From Verrucomicrobiota bacterium (lineage in GTDB: Bacteria; Verrucomicrobiota; Verrucomicrobiia; Opitutales; UBA953), in NCBI GenBank assembly GCA_014193315.1, contig BJHS01000001.1, forward strand, positions 62,001 to 126,000: DNA of 64,000 nt, in the 5' to 3' direction. Below the pieces are notes generated by a model. It was not told where the DNA came from. It did no database searches and saw only the letters and a list, made by a program, of their open reading frames with translations. The position numbers were made by a program, and so were the translations under genes. This document shows positions 43,535-52,808 of the stretch, piece by piece. Within the stretch, counting starts at the first letter, position 1, and each line of letters opens with the position of its first letter.

Positions 43535-43930
43535 GTGACGAACCGAACCGAAACCCCGAGCGAAAGTCTCATCACCGTGTCGCTTCCCCCGAAGCTTCAC
43601 GCCGAGGCTGTCGCCTTTAAGCAGCGGTCCGGTTTCTCCACGTTGAGCGAGGTCATCCGGCACGCTCTGGATCGCTTCGCCGACTCCCGCCCGGCGATCG
43701 AGCCTTCTCGCTCCCGCCAAGTTTCTTTCCGCGTACCGTCGGAGCTCCGCACTCGAATCACCCGTCAGGCGCGTCAGGCGCAGGTGAGTGTAGGGCGCAT
43801 CGTCAGGGTGGCGCTTCAGGCGCTGCCCTCTAACCCAACAACGATCCAAAAAAAGGAAAAAACTATGGCAAAAAAGAAGGCCGCTGCTAAAAAGGCGACC
43901 AAGAAGGCCACCAAGTCGAAGAAGAAGTAA
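43535..43930 (+). CDS. Tandem ribbon-helix-helix protein with lysine-rich histone-like tail
   Basis: 131 aa from the GTG at 43535. Two RHH-type units follow each other: residues 12-48 (LITVSLPPKLHAEAVAFKQ ... LSEVIRHALDRF) and 61-97 (RQVSFRVPSELRTRITRQA ... VGRIVRVALQAL). The tail from residue 105 is almost entirely Lys/Ala/Thr (KKKAAAKKATKKATKSKKK), like bacterial histone-H1-like proteins. Both parts predict DNA binding. The reading frame crosses A_AAA_AAG at 43849-43855 and again at 43870-43876. The tail may also be translated alone from an internal ATG (43865). I do not know a named family with this order. Confidence 0.7.
   Translation: MTNRTETPSESLITVSLPPKLHAEAVAFKQRSGFSTLSEVIRHALDRFADSRPAIEPSRSRQVSFRVPSELRTRITRQARQAQVSVGRIVRVALQALPSNPTTIQKKEKTMAKKKAAAKKATKKATKSKKK
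43865..43930 (+). CDS. Possible separately translated 21-residue lysine-rich peptide (internal start)
   Basis: The ATG at 43865 is in frame with the RHH gene and preceded by AAAGGA (43852-43857) at 7-nt spacing, a better Shine-Dalgarno than almost any other start in the window. The product would be MAKKKAAAKKATKKATKSKK plus a final K. It could equally be only the C-terminal tail of the longer protein. Confidence 0.4.
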   Translation: MAKKKAAAKKATKKATKSKKK

Positions 43931-43988
43931 TTCTTCTAAGACTGTTCCGTCCCTCGGGATGGATGGCGCCGGCACCCCCGGTTTACAC

Positions 43989-44020
43989 AAGGACCCTCGC
44001 AAGGGGGTCCTTTTCTTTTT
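43989..44020 (+). terminator. Rho-independent terminator after the RHH gene
   Basis: AAGGACCC and GGGTCCTT form an 8-bp stem with an 8-base loop, followed by TTCTTTTT. Confidence 0.9.
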
Positions 44021-44089
44021 CCGGTTTCGCCGACCCGATATAGGCTTGAAAGGGTGGGCGGGGGCACGGTTTGTTATCCCCCTGTATCC

Positions 44090-45352
44090 ATGAGCACCCC
44101 TATCCCCGCCGGCGCCGGCAAAATCACCGTCGCCAATGGCAAGCTGACCGTCCCTGACCGCCCCATCATCCCGTTCATCGAAGGTGACGGCACCGGTCCC
44201 GACATCTGGCGCGCTTCCGTCCGCGTCCTGGATGCCGCCGTGGCCAAGGCTTACGCCGGCACGCGTCAGATCCAGTGGCTCGAGGTCCTAGCCGGCGAGA
44301 AAGCTTTCAACCAGACCAAGAACTGGCTCCCCGAGGAGACGCTGACCGCCTTCCGCGAATACCTCGTCGGCATCAAGGGGCCGTTGACGACCCCGACCGG
44401 AGGCGGCATCCGCTCGCTCAACGTCGCCTTGCGTCAGCAGCTCGATCTTTATGTCTGTCTTCGGCCGGTGCAGTGGTTCACCGGCGTCCCTTCACCGGTG
44501 AAGAACCCCGGCAAGGTCGACATGGTTATCTTCCGCGAGAACACCGAGGACATCTACGCCGGTATCGACTTCGAAGCCGGTTCGGAGGTCGCCCTCAAGA
44601 CCCTCGAGTTCATCAAGACGAACTTCCCGAAGGAATTTAAGAAGATTCGTTTCGGCGACGAACAGCCCGCCACCGTCGGCCTCGGCATCAAGCCGGTTTC
44701 CCGTCCCGGTTCCGAGCGCCTGATCCGCTCGGCGATCCAGTACGCGATCGCGAACAAGCGCAAGACGCTGACCCTCGTCCATAAGGGTAATATCATGAAG
44801 TACACCGAGGGCGCCTTCATGAAGTGGGGCTACGACCTCGCCAAGAGCGAGTTCGGCGCGGTCGAGATCGACGGCGGTCCCTGGTGCAAGATCCCTGAAG
44901 GCAAGCCCGGCGCGGGCTTGATCATCAAGGACGCGATCGCGGATATCACCCTCCAGCAGGTGCTCACCCGCCCGACCGACTTCGATGTCATCGCGACCCT
45001 CAACCTGAACGGCGACTACCTCTCCGACGCCCTGGCGGCGCAGGTTGGCGGCATCGGCATCGCCCCGGGCGGTAATATCAACTACCTCACCGGCCACGCG
45101 ATCTTCGAGGCCACCCACGGCACCGCGCCGAAGTACGCCAACAAGGACGTCGTCAACCCTGGTTCCGTCGTGCTCTCCGGCGAGATGATGCTTCGTTACC
45201 TCGGTTGGACCGAGGCGGCCGACCTCATCCTGAAGGGGCTCAACGGCGCCATCGGGGGCGGCCGCGTGACCTATGACTTCGCCCGCCAGATGCAGGGCGC
45301 GACGGAGATTAAGTGCTCGGAGTTCGGCGACGCCATCATCGCGTCGATGTAA
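44090..45352 (+). CDS. icd: Isocitrate dehydrogenase (NADP+)
   Basis: 420 aa homodimeric bacterial-type IDH of the TCA cycle. [11 protein letters not shown] is at the start. Substrate-binding [24 protein letters not shown] includes the regulatory Ser of the SLNVALRQ motif. [29 protein letters not shown] and the cofactor region [20 protein letters not shown] follow. The Lys and Tyr that set NADP preference are plausible but not decisive by eye. It is monocistronic with a terminator behind it. Confidence 0.95.
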   Translation: MSTPIPAGAGKITVANGKLTVPDRPIIPFIEGDGTGPDIWRASVRVLDAAVAKAYAGTRQIQWLEVLAGEKAFNQTKNWLPEETLTAFREYLVGIKGPLTTPTGGGIRSLNVALRQQLDLYVCLRPVQWFTGVPSPVKNPGKVDMVIFRENTEDIYAGIDFEAGSEVALKTLEFIKTNFPKEFKKIRFGDEQPATVGLGIKPVSRPGSERLIRSAIQYAIANKRKTLTLVHKGNIMKYTEGAFMKWGYDLAKSEFGAVEIDGGPWCKIPEGKPGAGLIIKDAIADITLQQVLTRPTDFDVIATLNLNGDYLSDALAAQVGGIGIAPGGNINYLTGHAIFEATHGTAPKYANKDVVNPGSVVLSGEMMLRYLGWTEAADLILKGLNGAIGGGRVTYDFARQMQGATEIKCSEFGDAIIASM

Positions 45353-45372
45353 GCCCCAGGTGGGCGTCTTCC

Positions 45373-45419
45373 GGCCGTTGGCGGGTCCGCTTGGGACTTG
45401 CCAACGGCCTATTTTTTGG
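45373..45419 (+). terminator. Terminator after icd
   Basis: GGCCGTTGGC (45373-45382) and GCCAACGGCC (45400-45409) form a perfect 10-bp stem with a 17-base loop, followed by TATTTTTTGG. Confidence 0.88.
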
Positions 45420-45446
45420 CAGGTATCTTCTTCTCCCTACATCACC

Positions 45447-46217
45447 ATGAAGCACACCCTCACCGTCCTCGCCCTCGCCAGCCTCACCGCCGGCTCCTTC
45501 GCCCAGTCCGCCCCGGCTCCCGTCGCGGCCACCGCCTCCGACCTCGCGGTCCGGGGTGGCATCTCCTGGTCCGGCAAGAACGTCTTCCGCGGCAAGGAAC
45601 GCTCCAGCGACACCGGCCTGATCCAGTCCGACATCACCGCCGAGTATAACATCCCTGGTTTCTCCGGCGTCTCCGCTTACCTCTCCTTCTACAACGCCGA
45701 CAGCTTCGAGCGCGTCTATGTCCTCGGCGCCCGCACCGACGACTCCCTCGGCCGCCTCGACGTGGGTATCCAGCGCTCCTCCGCGGTCTCCGCCAAGAGC
45801 CTTGCCGCCCACGGCTTCACCCTCCTGGACTCCAACCGTGAGATCTATGTCGGCCAGTCGTTCAAGTCCCTGCCGTTCTCCCCGGTCGCGACCCTCTACT
45901 ACAGCACCGATCTCAAGGAACTCACCCTCGACCTCGCCGCCTCCAAGTCCTTCAAGGGCGCCGACCTCGGTATCCCTGGCTTTGAAGTCGTGGTGAAGGG
46001 TAACCTCGGTCTCTCCGACGCCAAGGACGCCAATGGCGACGGCCTCAAGGCCAAGAATGCCTATACCTACATCGGCGCCTCCGTCGACGTCACCCGTGCC
46101 GTCGGCCAGGGTGCCGTGGTCGGTGCCGGCCTGAACTACGCCTATAACACGGACGGCCAAGCCGCCGTGAAGAGCTCGGCGACCTTCCTGAAGGTTTTCG
46201 CCAACTTCAAGTTCTAA
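45447..46217 (+). CDS. TorF-family putative outer-membrane porin
   Basis: 256 aa. A signal peptide (1-19, ending GSFAQ) precedes a beta-rich mature protein. The segment LAVRGGISWSGKNVFRGKERSSDTG matches the start of the TorF/Gcw_chp family of conserved beta-barrel-like proteins. Alternating strands run to the C-terminal Phe (KVFANFKF), consistent with outer-membrane insertion. Substrate unknown. The ATG at 45447 gives a good signal peptide; the frame is open upstream without homology. Confidence 0.8.
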   Translation: MKHTLTVLALASLTAGSFAQSAPAPVAATASDLAVRGGISWSGKNVFRGKERSSDTGLIQSDITAEYNIPGFSGVSAYLSFYNADSFERVYVLGARTDDSLGRLDVGIQRSSAVSAKSLAAHGFTLLDSNREIYVGQSFKSLPFSPVATLYYSTDLKELTLDLAASKSFKGADLGIPGFEVVVKGNLGLSDAKDANGDGLKAKNAYTYIGASVDVTRAVGQGAVVGAGLNYAYNTDGQAAVKSSATFLKVFANFKF

Positions 46218-46241
46218 GCCCTGCGCCCCAAGGAGTGCCCC

Positions 46242-46277
46242 GGGAGGCGCGGTTTCGGCCGCGCCTCCCTTGTTTTT
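46242..46277 (+). terminator. Terminator after the TorF-like gene
   Basis: GGGAGGCGCGG and CCGCGCCTCCC form an 11-bp stem with loop TTTCGG, followed by TTGTTTTT. Confidence 0.92.
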
Positions 46278-46362
46278 GGGTATTTTTGACCTTAGCCCGC
46301 CGGGGGTGCATTCGGGTGTTGACGGAGGGGGGTGCTTTACCATGTTCCCGCTTTCCCTCTTT

Positions 46363-46794
46363 ATGAAGACCACGCTAGCCAAGAACGTGCAGCTCAAGGA
46401 CAAGACCTGGTACGTCGTCGACGCCAAGGACCAGGTCCTCGGCCGCCTTGCTGTCAAGATCGCCAATATCCTGCGCGGTCGCCACAAGCCCACCTACACC
46501 CCCCACGTCGATACCGGTGACTACGTCATCGTGATCAACGCCGACAAGGTTCGCCTGACCGGTGCCAAGGAAGAGGACAAGACCTACATGTTCTACACCG
46601 GCTGGGTCGGCACCGCCTACCGCCGTACGGCCGCCGCGATGCGGGCCAAGCGCCCCGAGTTCCTGGTCACCCATGCCGTCAAGGGCATGCTGCCCAAGAA
46701 CCGTCTGGCTAACGACATGATCGCCAAACTTCGCGTCTACGCCGGTGAACAGCACGAGCATGCCGCCTCCAACCCGATCCCTTTCAAGGGTTAA
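46363..46794 (+). CDS. rplM: 50S ribosomal protein L13
   Basis: 143 aa. TWYVVDAKDQVLGRLAVKIANILRG is the canonical L13 start and DYVIVINADKVRLTG the second motif. It assembles early with 23S rRNA. It forms the usual two-gene operon with rpsI, 18 bp apart. The ATG at 46363 lacks a visible Shine-Dalgarno. Confidence 0.98.
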   Translation: MKTTLAKNVQLKDKTWYVVDAKDQVLGRLAVKIANILRGRHKPTYTPHVDTGDYVIVINADKVRLTGAKEEDKTYMFYTGWVGTAYRRTAAAMRAKRPEFLVTHAVKGMLPKNRLANDMIAKLRVYAGEQHEHAASNPIPFKG

Positions 46795-46812
46795 GCCCCG
46801 ACCTTCCCGTCA

Positions 46813-47214
46813 ATGAGCGCCAAGTCCCCCGAAATCTACACCGCCGTCGGCCGTCGTAAGACCGCCTCGGCCCGTATCCGCCTTTCCCGCGGCACCGGTT
46901 CGATCTCCATCAATGGCAAGCCTGCCGAGGAGTACCTCTACACCGAGGCTCTGGTGAAGTCCGCCACCCTCCCGATCCGCACCGCGGGTCTGGAAGGCCA
47001 GGTCGACGTGATCGTCAAGGTCATCGGCGGAGGCCCCAACGGCCAGGCCGGCGCTATCTCGCATGGTCTCGCCCGGGCCATCCAGAAGCTCGACGGCACC
47101 CTGCGCGCCCCCCTCAAGAAGGAAGGCCTCCTGACCCGCGACGGTCGTATGCGCGAGCGTAAGAAGCCTGGCCGCCCCGGTGCCCGCAAGCGCTTCCAGT
47201 TCTCCAAGCGCTAA
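46813..47214 (+). CDS. rpsI: 30S ribosomal protein S9
   Basis: 133 aa. YTAVGRRKTASARIRLSRGTG opens the protein. The Arg/Lys tail ends KKPGRPGARKRFQFSKR, which reaches the P-site tRNA. A strong terminator closes the rplM-rpsI operon. Confidence 0.98.
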   Translation: MSAKSPEIYTAVGRRKTASARIRLSRGTGSISINGKPAEEYLYTEALVKSATLPIRTAGLEGQVDVIVKVIGGGPNGQAGAISHGLARAIQKLDGTLRAPLKKEGLLTRDGRMRERKKPGRPGARKRFQFSKR

Positions 47215-47237
47215 ACCGCCCCGAGACAGGAACGACG

Positions 47238-47266
47238 AAGGCCCCGGCTCCCCGGGGCCTTTTTGT
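47238..47266 (+). terminator. Terminator of the rplM-rpsI operon
   Basis: AAGGCCCCGG-CTCC-CCGGGGCCTT, a perfect 10-bp stem, continues into TTTGTT. Confidence 0.93.
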
Positions 47267-47324
47267 TGCCCAGTTTCCCTCCTCCGCCCATCAATTTGTC
47301 ACGTCCCTCCAACATCCTTCCGCC

Positions 47325-48374
47325 ATGACCTCCCCCTTGACCAAAGTCGGCATCGTCGGCGCCTCCGGCTACACCGGGGAGGAGCTCGTCCGCGTCCTCG
47401 CCCGCCACCCGCGGGTCACGCTCGCGGCGGTGTGTTCCCGGACCTTGGCCGGCAAGGCCGTCGCCGACGAGATTCCGCGGCTGCGCGGCGTGGTCGACCC
47501 GGCGCTACGCTTCGCCCCCTCCTCGCCCGAGGAGTGCGCGAAGTCCGACGTGGAGGTCTGGTTCCTCGCGCTGCCGCACGGCGTCGCCGCGGAGTACGCC
47601 GCTCCCTTGGTCGCGGCGGGCAAGCGCGTGCTCGACCTCTCGGCCGACTTTCGTTTGCGCGACCTTGCGCTGTACAAGCAGTACTACGGTCATGACCACC
47701 CGGCCCCGGCGCTCGCCGCGCAGGCCCGCTACGTCATCCCGGAACTTCAGGCCGACGACGCTTGGAAGTCCGCGAAGCTCATCGCTTGCCCGGGTTGCTA
47801 CCCGACCAGCATCCAGGTTCCGCTCATCCCGCTCCTGCGCGCGGGCCTGCTCAAGCCTGCGCCGGGCCAGCTTGTGATCAACGCCTACAGCGGCGTCTCG
47901 GGCGCCGGCAAGAAGGCCGACGTGGCCTTCCTCTTCTCCGAGCGCGACAGTTCCATCAAGGCCTACGGCATCCCCGGTCACCGGCATCTCGCCGAAATCG
48001 AGGAGCAGTTCGCCGCCGCCGCGGGCCAGCCAGTCGTCGTCCAATTCAACCCGCACCTCGCCCCGATGCATCGGGGCATCGCCACGACCATCGTCGTGCC
48101 CGCCCCCGGCGTCACCGCCGCCCAGGTCGAGGCCGTGTGGCAGCAGGCCTATGCGGGCCGGCCGTTCGTGACCTTGCTCAAGTCGGGCGATTTCCCCGAT
48201 ACCGCCCACGTCGCCAACACCAACCGGGTCGCCTGCTCGGTCGTCGCCGACGCCCGCACCGGGAACCTCATCATCACGTCCGTCATCGACAACCTCCTCA
48301 AGGGGGCCGGCGGCCAAGCGGTCCAGAACCTCAACCTGATGATGGGCTGGCCCGAGGCCGAAGGCTTGCGCTGA
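47325..48374 (+). CDS. argC: N-acetyl-gamma-glutamyl-phosphate reductase
   Basis: 349 aa. VGIVGASGYTGEELVRVLARHP is the NADP fold. The catalytic Cys is in KLIACPGCYPTSIQVPL. NAYSGVSGAGKKAD and GIPGHRHLAEIEEQ are further ArgC marks. It reduces acetylglutamyl phosphate to the semialdehyde. First gene of a compact argCJBDFG run; nine bases separate it from argJ. Confidence 0.97.
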   Translation: MTSPLTKVGIVGASGYTGEELVRVLARHPRVTLAAVCSRTLAGKAVADEIPRLRGVVDPALRFAPSSPEECAKSDVEVWFLALPHGVAAEYAAPLVAAGKRVLDLSADFRLRDLALYKQYYGHDHPAPALAAQARYVIPELQADDAWKSAKLIACPGCYPTSIQVPLIPLLRAGLLKPAPGQLVINAYSGVSGAGKKADVAFLFSERDSSIKAYGIPGHRHLAEIEEQFAAAAGQPVVVQFNPHLAPMHRGIATTIVVPAPGVTAAQVEAVWQQAYAGRPFVTLLKSGDFPDTAHVANTNRVACSVVADARTGNLIITSVIDNLLKGAGGQAVQNLNLMMGWPEAEGLR

Positions 48375-48383
48375 GTTTTCCCC

Positions 48384-49613
48384 ATGTCCCTCGAGTTTAC
48401 CAACGATTCCCCCGGGCTGACCGACGTCCCGGGCTTCCGCGTCGGCGCCGCCGGTTGCGATATTCGCAACAAGGGCCTCGACCGCCTCGACCTCACCCTG
48501 GTCGTCGCCGACCGTCCTTGCGTCGCCGCGGGCGTCTTCACCACGAACGACGTCAAGGCTGGCCCCGTCCGCTACTCCCAGACCGTCCTGGCGGCCTCCG
48601 CGGAGCGGATCCGAGGCATCGTCGGCAATAGCGGCAACGCCAACGCCTGCACGGCCGCCCAAGGCGACCAGGATGCCGCCGCGATGGCCCAGCTCGCCGC
48701 CACCGCCGTGGGTTTCCCGTCGGACGCTTTCCTCGTCTGCTCCACCGGCCGCATCGGTGAACTCCTGCCGATGACCAAGGTCGCCGAGGGCATCAAGGTC
48801 TCCGCGGCTCGCCTCACCCGCGACGCCGCCGAGGGCGTCCGCTCCGCCAACGCCATCCTGACCTCCGACACCCGTCCGAAGAGCTGCAGCGCCCGCTTCA
48901 CCTGGGAAGGGAAGGTCGTCACCGTGGCCGGCATCGCGAAGGGCGCCGGTATGATCGAGCCCAACATGGCCACGATGCTCGCCTTCGTCTGCACCGACGC
49001 GGCCGCCTCGCCCGCCGAACTCAAGACGGCCCTCAAGTCCGCGTCCGATCAATCCTTCAACTGCGTCAGCGTCGACGGCGACATGTCCACCAATGACACC
49101 GTTCTTCTGCTCGCCTCCGGCGCCGCCGGCGTCGCGGTCGGGGCGTCCGCCCCCGCCGCCCTGCGCGCCCTCTTTCAAGAAGCCCTCGATCAGGTCTGCT
49201 TCGCCCTCGCCGAGAAGATCGTGGGCGACGGCGAGAAGATCACCAAGGTGGTCTCCGTCGAGATCGAGGGTGCCCGCAGCCGCGCCGACGCCGAGAAAAT
49301 CGCCCGCGCGATTGGCAACTCCCTCCTAGTGAAGTCCTCCTGGTTCGGCGAAGACCCCAACTGGGGCCGGCTCGCCGATGCCGCCGGCTACGCCCGCACC
49401 GGGCTGGATGAGACCAAACTGGATATCTTCTACGACGACGTGCCGGCCGTCCTCGGCGGCCGGCCCTTGCCGGAGAATAAGCCGCGCTGGAAGCAGGTGG
49501 TGCAGGCCGCCCGGTTCGCGGTGCGCCTGAAGCTCAACCTCGGCGACGCAAAATTCCGCCTGCTCGCGGCCGACCTTACCGACGGCTACGTGAACTACAA
49601 CAAGAGCGAGTGA
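48384..49613 (+). CDS. argJ: Glutamate N-acetyltransferase / amino-acid acetyltransferase
   Basis: 409 aa Ntn-fold enzyme that self-cleaves before the Thr in [15 protein letters not shown]. It transfers acetyl from acetylornithine to glutamate, recycling the acetyl group; bifunctional forms also use acetyl-CoA. [17 protein letters not shown] and [12 protein letters not shown] are conserved. No argA or argE is in the window, in keeping with the cyclic pathway. The C-terminus [13 protein letters not shown] and YVNYNKSE is standard. Confidence 0.96.
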   Translation: MSLEFTNDSPGLTDVPGFRVGAAGCDIRNKGLDRLDLTLVVADRPCVAAGVFTTNDVKAGPVRYSQTVLAASAERIRGIVGNSGNANACTAAQGDQDAAAMAQLAATAVGFPSDAFLVCSTGRIGELLPMTKVAEGIKVSAARLTRDAAEGVRSANAILTSDTRPKSCSARFTWEGKVVTVAGIAKGAGMIEPNMATMLAFVCTDAAASPAELKTALKSASDQSFNCVSVDGDMSTNDTVLLLASGAAGVAVGASAPAALRALFQEALDQVCFALAEKIVGDGEKITKVVSVEIEGARSRADAEKIARAIGNSLLVKSSWFGEDPNWGRLADAAGYARTGLDETKLDIFYDDVPAVLGGRPLPENKPRWKQVVQAARFAVRLKLNLGDAKFRLLAADLTDGYVNYNKSE

Positions 49614-49671
49614 GCCCGGGTTTTCCCCCTTGTCTCGCCCGCCCGCCCTGTCGACACTCCCGGTCCGACCG

Positions 49672-50553
49672 ATGAGCACTCCCGCCGCGCACAAAGCCGA
49701 GGTCCTTCTCGAGGCGCTTCCTTACATCCATAAGTTCCGTGGCTCCACCTTCGTGGTGAAGTACGGCGGCAGTTTCATGGACGACCCGAACCCCGAGGGC
49801 CGCGACCGCGTGGCCACCGACATCGCGTTCTTGGCGGCCGTCGGCATCCAGGTCGTCGTCGTGCACGGAGGCGGCAAGGCGATCACCCGCGCGATGGACA
49901 AGGCCGGCCTCAAGTCCGAGTTTCGCGGGGGTATGCGCGTCACCGACGCCGCCACCGTCAAGATCGTCGAAGAGACCCTCAACGGCGAGATCAACGGCCA
50001 GATTTGCGACTCCCTGCGCGCCCGCGGCGCCAACCCGCTTGGGATGCCCGGCAATCACCTCAACCTCTGCGAGAAGCTCCTCGGTACGGACGAGCAGGGG
50101 AAGCCGTGCGACATTGGTTTCGTCGGGGATATCAAGTTCGTGAAGACGAAGTTGATTAAGAAGGCGTTGGCCGACGGCCACCTGCCCGTGGTCTCGCCCA
50201 TCGCCCTAGATGCTGACGACCAGGCTTATAACACGAACGCCGACGTGGCGGCGGCCGCGGTGGCGCACTCCCTCCGGGCGCGGCGCCTCATCTTCATGAG
50301 CGATGTCCCCGGCCTGCTGGCCGACCCGAAGGACCCGGCCTCGCTCATCACGACGCTGAAGGTCGGCGAGGTCGACGAACTCAAGCACAAGGGCGTCATC
50401 GCCGGCGGGATGATCCCGAAGGTCGACAGTGCCGTGAAGGCTCTCAAGGAAGGCGTCCGCCGCGTGCACTTCATCGACGGCCGCGTGCCGCACGCCCTCC
50501 TGCTCGAGGTCTTCACCGACAAGGGCATAGGCACCGAGATCATCCACGGTTGA
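49672..50553 (+). CDS. argB: Acetylglutamate kinase
   Basis: 293 aa amino-acid kinase. [12 protein letters not shown] opens the fold; [19 protein letters not shown] binds acetylglutamate. [26 protein letters not shown] and [18 protein letters not shown] follow. The family's feedback-sensitive forms have an N-terminal helix like the one here ([15 protein letters not shown]), so arginine inhibition is plausible. The stop overlaps the argD start (TGATG). Confidence 0.97.
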   Translation: MSTPAAHKAEVLLEALPYIHKFRGSTFVVKYGGSFMDDPNPEGRDRVATDIAFLAAVGIQVVVVHGGGKAITRAMDKAGLKSEFRGGMRVTDAATVKIVEETLNGEINGQICDSLRARGANPLGMPGNHLNLCEKLLGTDEQGKPCDIGFVGDIKFVKTKLIKKALADGHLPVVSPIALDADDQAYNTNADVAAAAVAHSLRARRLIFMSDVPGLLADPKDPASLITTLKVGEVDELKHKGVIAGGMIPKVDSAVKALKEGVRRVHFIDGRVPHALLLEVFTDKGIGTEIIHG

Positions 50554-51773
50554 TGAGTGGCCCCTCCCCAGATTCCGCCGCCGAGAACTACGCGGCCCAC
50601 GTCGCCCACAACTACGGCGCCCCGCCCATCACGTTGGTGAAAGGGCAGGGCTCTTATGTCTGGGACGCGGCGGGTAAGCGTTACCTCGATTTCGCTTCGG
50701 GCATCGCCGTCAATGTCGTCGGCCACGCGCACCCTCACTGGGTGAAGCGGGTGACCGAGCAGGCCGGCAAACTGGTCCACGTCAGCAACCTCTACCGCAA
50801 CGAACCGCAGGGCGAGCTCGCCCGGGCCCTCGCGGGGCGCTGCGGCCCGGGACGCGTCATCTTCTGCAACAGCGGAGCCGAGGCCAACGAAGGCCTGCTC
50901 AAGCTCGCCCGTCTCCACGGCCAGCGCAAGTCCGGCGCGGAAGGCGCCTGCATCGGCGTCGTCGTGGCCGAGAAGGCCTTCCATGGCCGCACCTTCGGGG
51001 GTATGTCCGCCACGCCCCAGGAGAAAATCCAGAAGGGATTCCGCCCACTGCTCTCTGGTTTCACCGCCGCGCCCCTCAATGACCTCGCCGCTTGGGCTAA
51101 GGCGATCGACGCCAAAACCACCGCCGCCGTCCTGATTGAATCCATCCAGGGCGAAGGGGGCGTGAACCCCGCTACTCCCGAATTCCTGCGTGGGATCGCG
51201 CAGCTCTGCCGCGAACGTGACGTCCTCTTCCTGATCGACGAAATCCAGTGCGGCATCGGCCGGACCGGAAAATTCTTCGCGTATGAGCATGCGGGCGTGC
51301 AGCCTGATGCGATCGCTATGGCCAAGGGGCTGGGGGGCGGTTTCCCGATCGGCGCGATCTGGATGGCCCCTCCGCACGACGACTTGTTCCAGGCTGGTTC
51401 CCATGGCACCACCTTCGGGGGCGGCGCCCTCGCGGCGACCGCTGGTCTCGCCGTGCTCGAGATCCTCGACGCCGAACAACTCGTCGCCAAGGTCGCCGAG
51501 CGCTCCGAAGGCTGGCATGCCGAATTGCGTCAACTCGTCGCGCTCCGCCCCGACCTCGTGAAGGAGGTCCGTGGCGCCGGCTACATGGTGGGCGTCATCC
51601 TTGCGATTGACCCGGTGCCCGTCGTCACCGCCTTGCGGGCGGCCGGCCTGCTGACCGCTCCGGCCGGCGGGGTCGCGGTCCGCCTGCTGCCGCCGCTCAA
51701 CGCCTCGCCGGAGGAACTCGCCGAAGCGGTGACGATCCTGCGGCAGGTGCTCGCTGGCTGGCCGGTCGCCTGA
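50553..51773 (+). CDS. argD: Acetylornithine aminotransferase
   Basis: 406 aa class-III PLP aminotransferase. FASGIAVNVVGHAHP, FCNSGAEANEGLLKLAR, FHGRTFGGMSAT, FLIDEIQCGIGRTGKFFAYEHAGV and the PLP lysine in AMAKGLGGGFPIGAIW are all present. The ATG at 50553 overlaps the argB stop by one base, giving termination-reinitiation coupling. Confidence 0.96.
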   Translation: MSGPSPDSAAENYAAHVAHNYGAPPITLVKGQGSYVWDAAGKRYLDFASGIAVNVVGHAHPHWVKRVTEQAGKLVHVSNLYRNEPQGELARALAGRCGPGRVIFCNSGAEANEGLLKLARLHGQRKSGAEGACIGVVVAEKAFHGRTFGGMSATPQEKIQKGFRPLLSGFTAAPLNDLAAWAKAIDAKTTAAVLIESIQGEGGVNPATPEFLRGIAQLCRERDVLFLIDEIQCGIGRTGKFFAYEHAGVQPDAIAMAKGLGGGFPIGAIWMAPPHDDLFQAGSHGTTFGGGALAATAGLAVLEILDAEQLVAKVAERSEGWHAELRQLVALRPDLVKEVRGAGYMVGVILAIDPVPVVTALRAAGLLTAPAGGVAVRLLPPLNASPEELAEAVTILRQVLAGWPVA

Positions 51774-51842
51774 CCGGGTTTCCCGCCCTTATTTTCCGCT
51801 GTCCAAACGAGGCTGGAGGGCTATGGTCGAACGCTTTCCGAG

Positions 51843-52790
51843 ATGCGTCATTTCCTGAAGGAGACCGACCTGAGCCCGGCCGAAACGGCCCAGGTCTTCG
51901 CCGCCGCCGCGGCCCTCAAGGCGGGCCGCGGTCGGTCGGCGGGCTCCGCCCTGGCGCACCAGTCCTGGGGGCTCATGTTCTTCAAGAAGAGTACCCGGAC
52001 CCGGGTCTCCTTCCAGGTCGGCGTGCACGAGCTCGGCGGCCTGCCGGTGATGCTCAACGCCGATGACCTGCAGATTTCGCGGGGCGAGACCGTGGCCGAC
52101 ACCGCCCGCGTCCTCTCCCGTTACCTCCACGGCATGGTCATCCGTTGCCATGAGCATAGCCTCCTCGAGGAGTTTGCCCGCTGCGGGACGATGCCCGTCG
52201 TCAACGCGCTGTCCGATTTCCTGCACCCCTGTCAGTTCATGACGGACATGTTTACGCTGGCCGAGCGCTACGCCCCCGGCCGTCCGGAGGCGTACGCCGC
52301 TTCGCTCAAGGGCAAGAAAGTCGCCTTCCTCGGTGACACCGCCTGTAACATGGCCAATTCCTTCGTGCTCGGCGGTGCCGCCCTGGGCGTTGAGATCGCG
52401 CTCTCCGGTCCGGCCGGCTACGAGCCTAGCGCCGAGATCCGCTCCCAGCTGAAGAAGGATGGCCTCGCCGAGACCTTCACGTTCTCGACCGACCCCGCCG
52501 CCGCCGTCAAGGGTGCCGACATGGTCTACACCGACGTCTGGGTCAGCATGGGGATGGAGGCCGAGAAGGCCGAACGCCTGAAGCTCATGCAGCCTTACCA
52601 GGTCAATGCGGCGCTGCTGGCCCAGGCCAAGCCCTCCGCCTATTTCATGCACTGCCTCCCGGCCCACCCGGGCGAGGAAGTCTCCGCCGAGGTGCTTGCG
52701 AGCAAGCAGAGCATCATCTTCGACCAAGCCGAGAACCGTCTGCACGTGCAGAAGGCCATCCTCGCGCACCTCGCCGCCCACTGCGTCTGA
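51843..52790 (+). CDS. argF: Ornithine carbamoyltransferase
   Basis: 315 aa. FFKKSTRTRVSFQVG is the carbamoyl-phosphate loop, MVIRCHEHSLLEEFA and LSDFLHPCQ follow, and FMHCLPAHPGEEVS is the ornithine-side loop. The HCLPA form indicates ornithine rather than acetylornithine as acceptor. It produces citrulline for argG, whose start lies 18 bp downstream. Confidence 0.96.
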   Translation: MRHFLKETDLSPAETAQVFAAAAALKAGRGRSAGSALAHQSWGLMFFKKSTRTRVSFQVGVHELGGLPVMLNADDLQISRGETVADTARVLSRYLHGMVIRCHEHSLLEEFARCGTMPVVNALSDFLHPCQFMTDMFTLAERYAPGRPEAYAASLKGKKVAFLGDTACNMANSFVLGGAALGVEIALSGPAGYEPSAEIRSQLKKDGLAETFTFSTDPAAAVKGADMVYTDVWVSMGMEAEKAERLKLMQPYQVNAALLAQAKPSAYFMHCLPAHPGEEVSAEVLASKQSIIFDQAENRLHVQKAILAHLAAHCV

Positions 52791-52808
52791 TTTTCCCCTA
52801 CCACTAAC

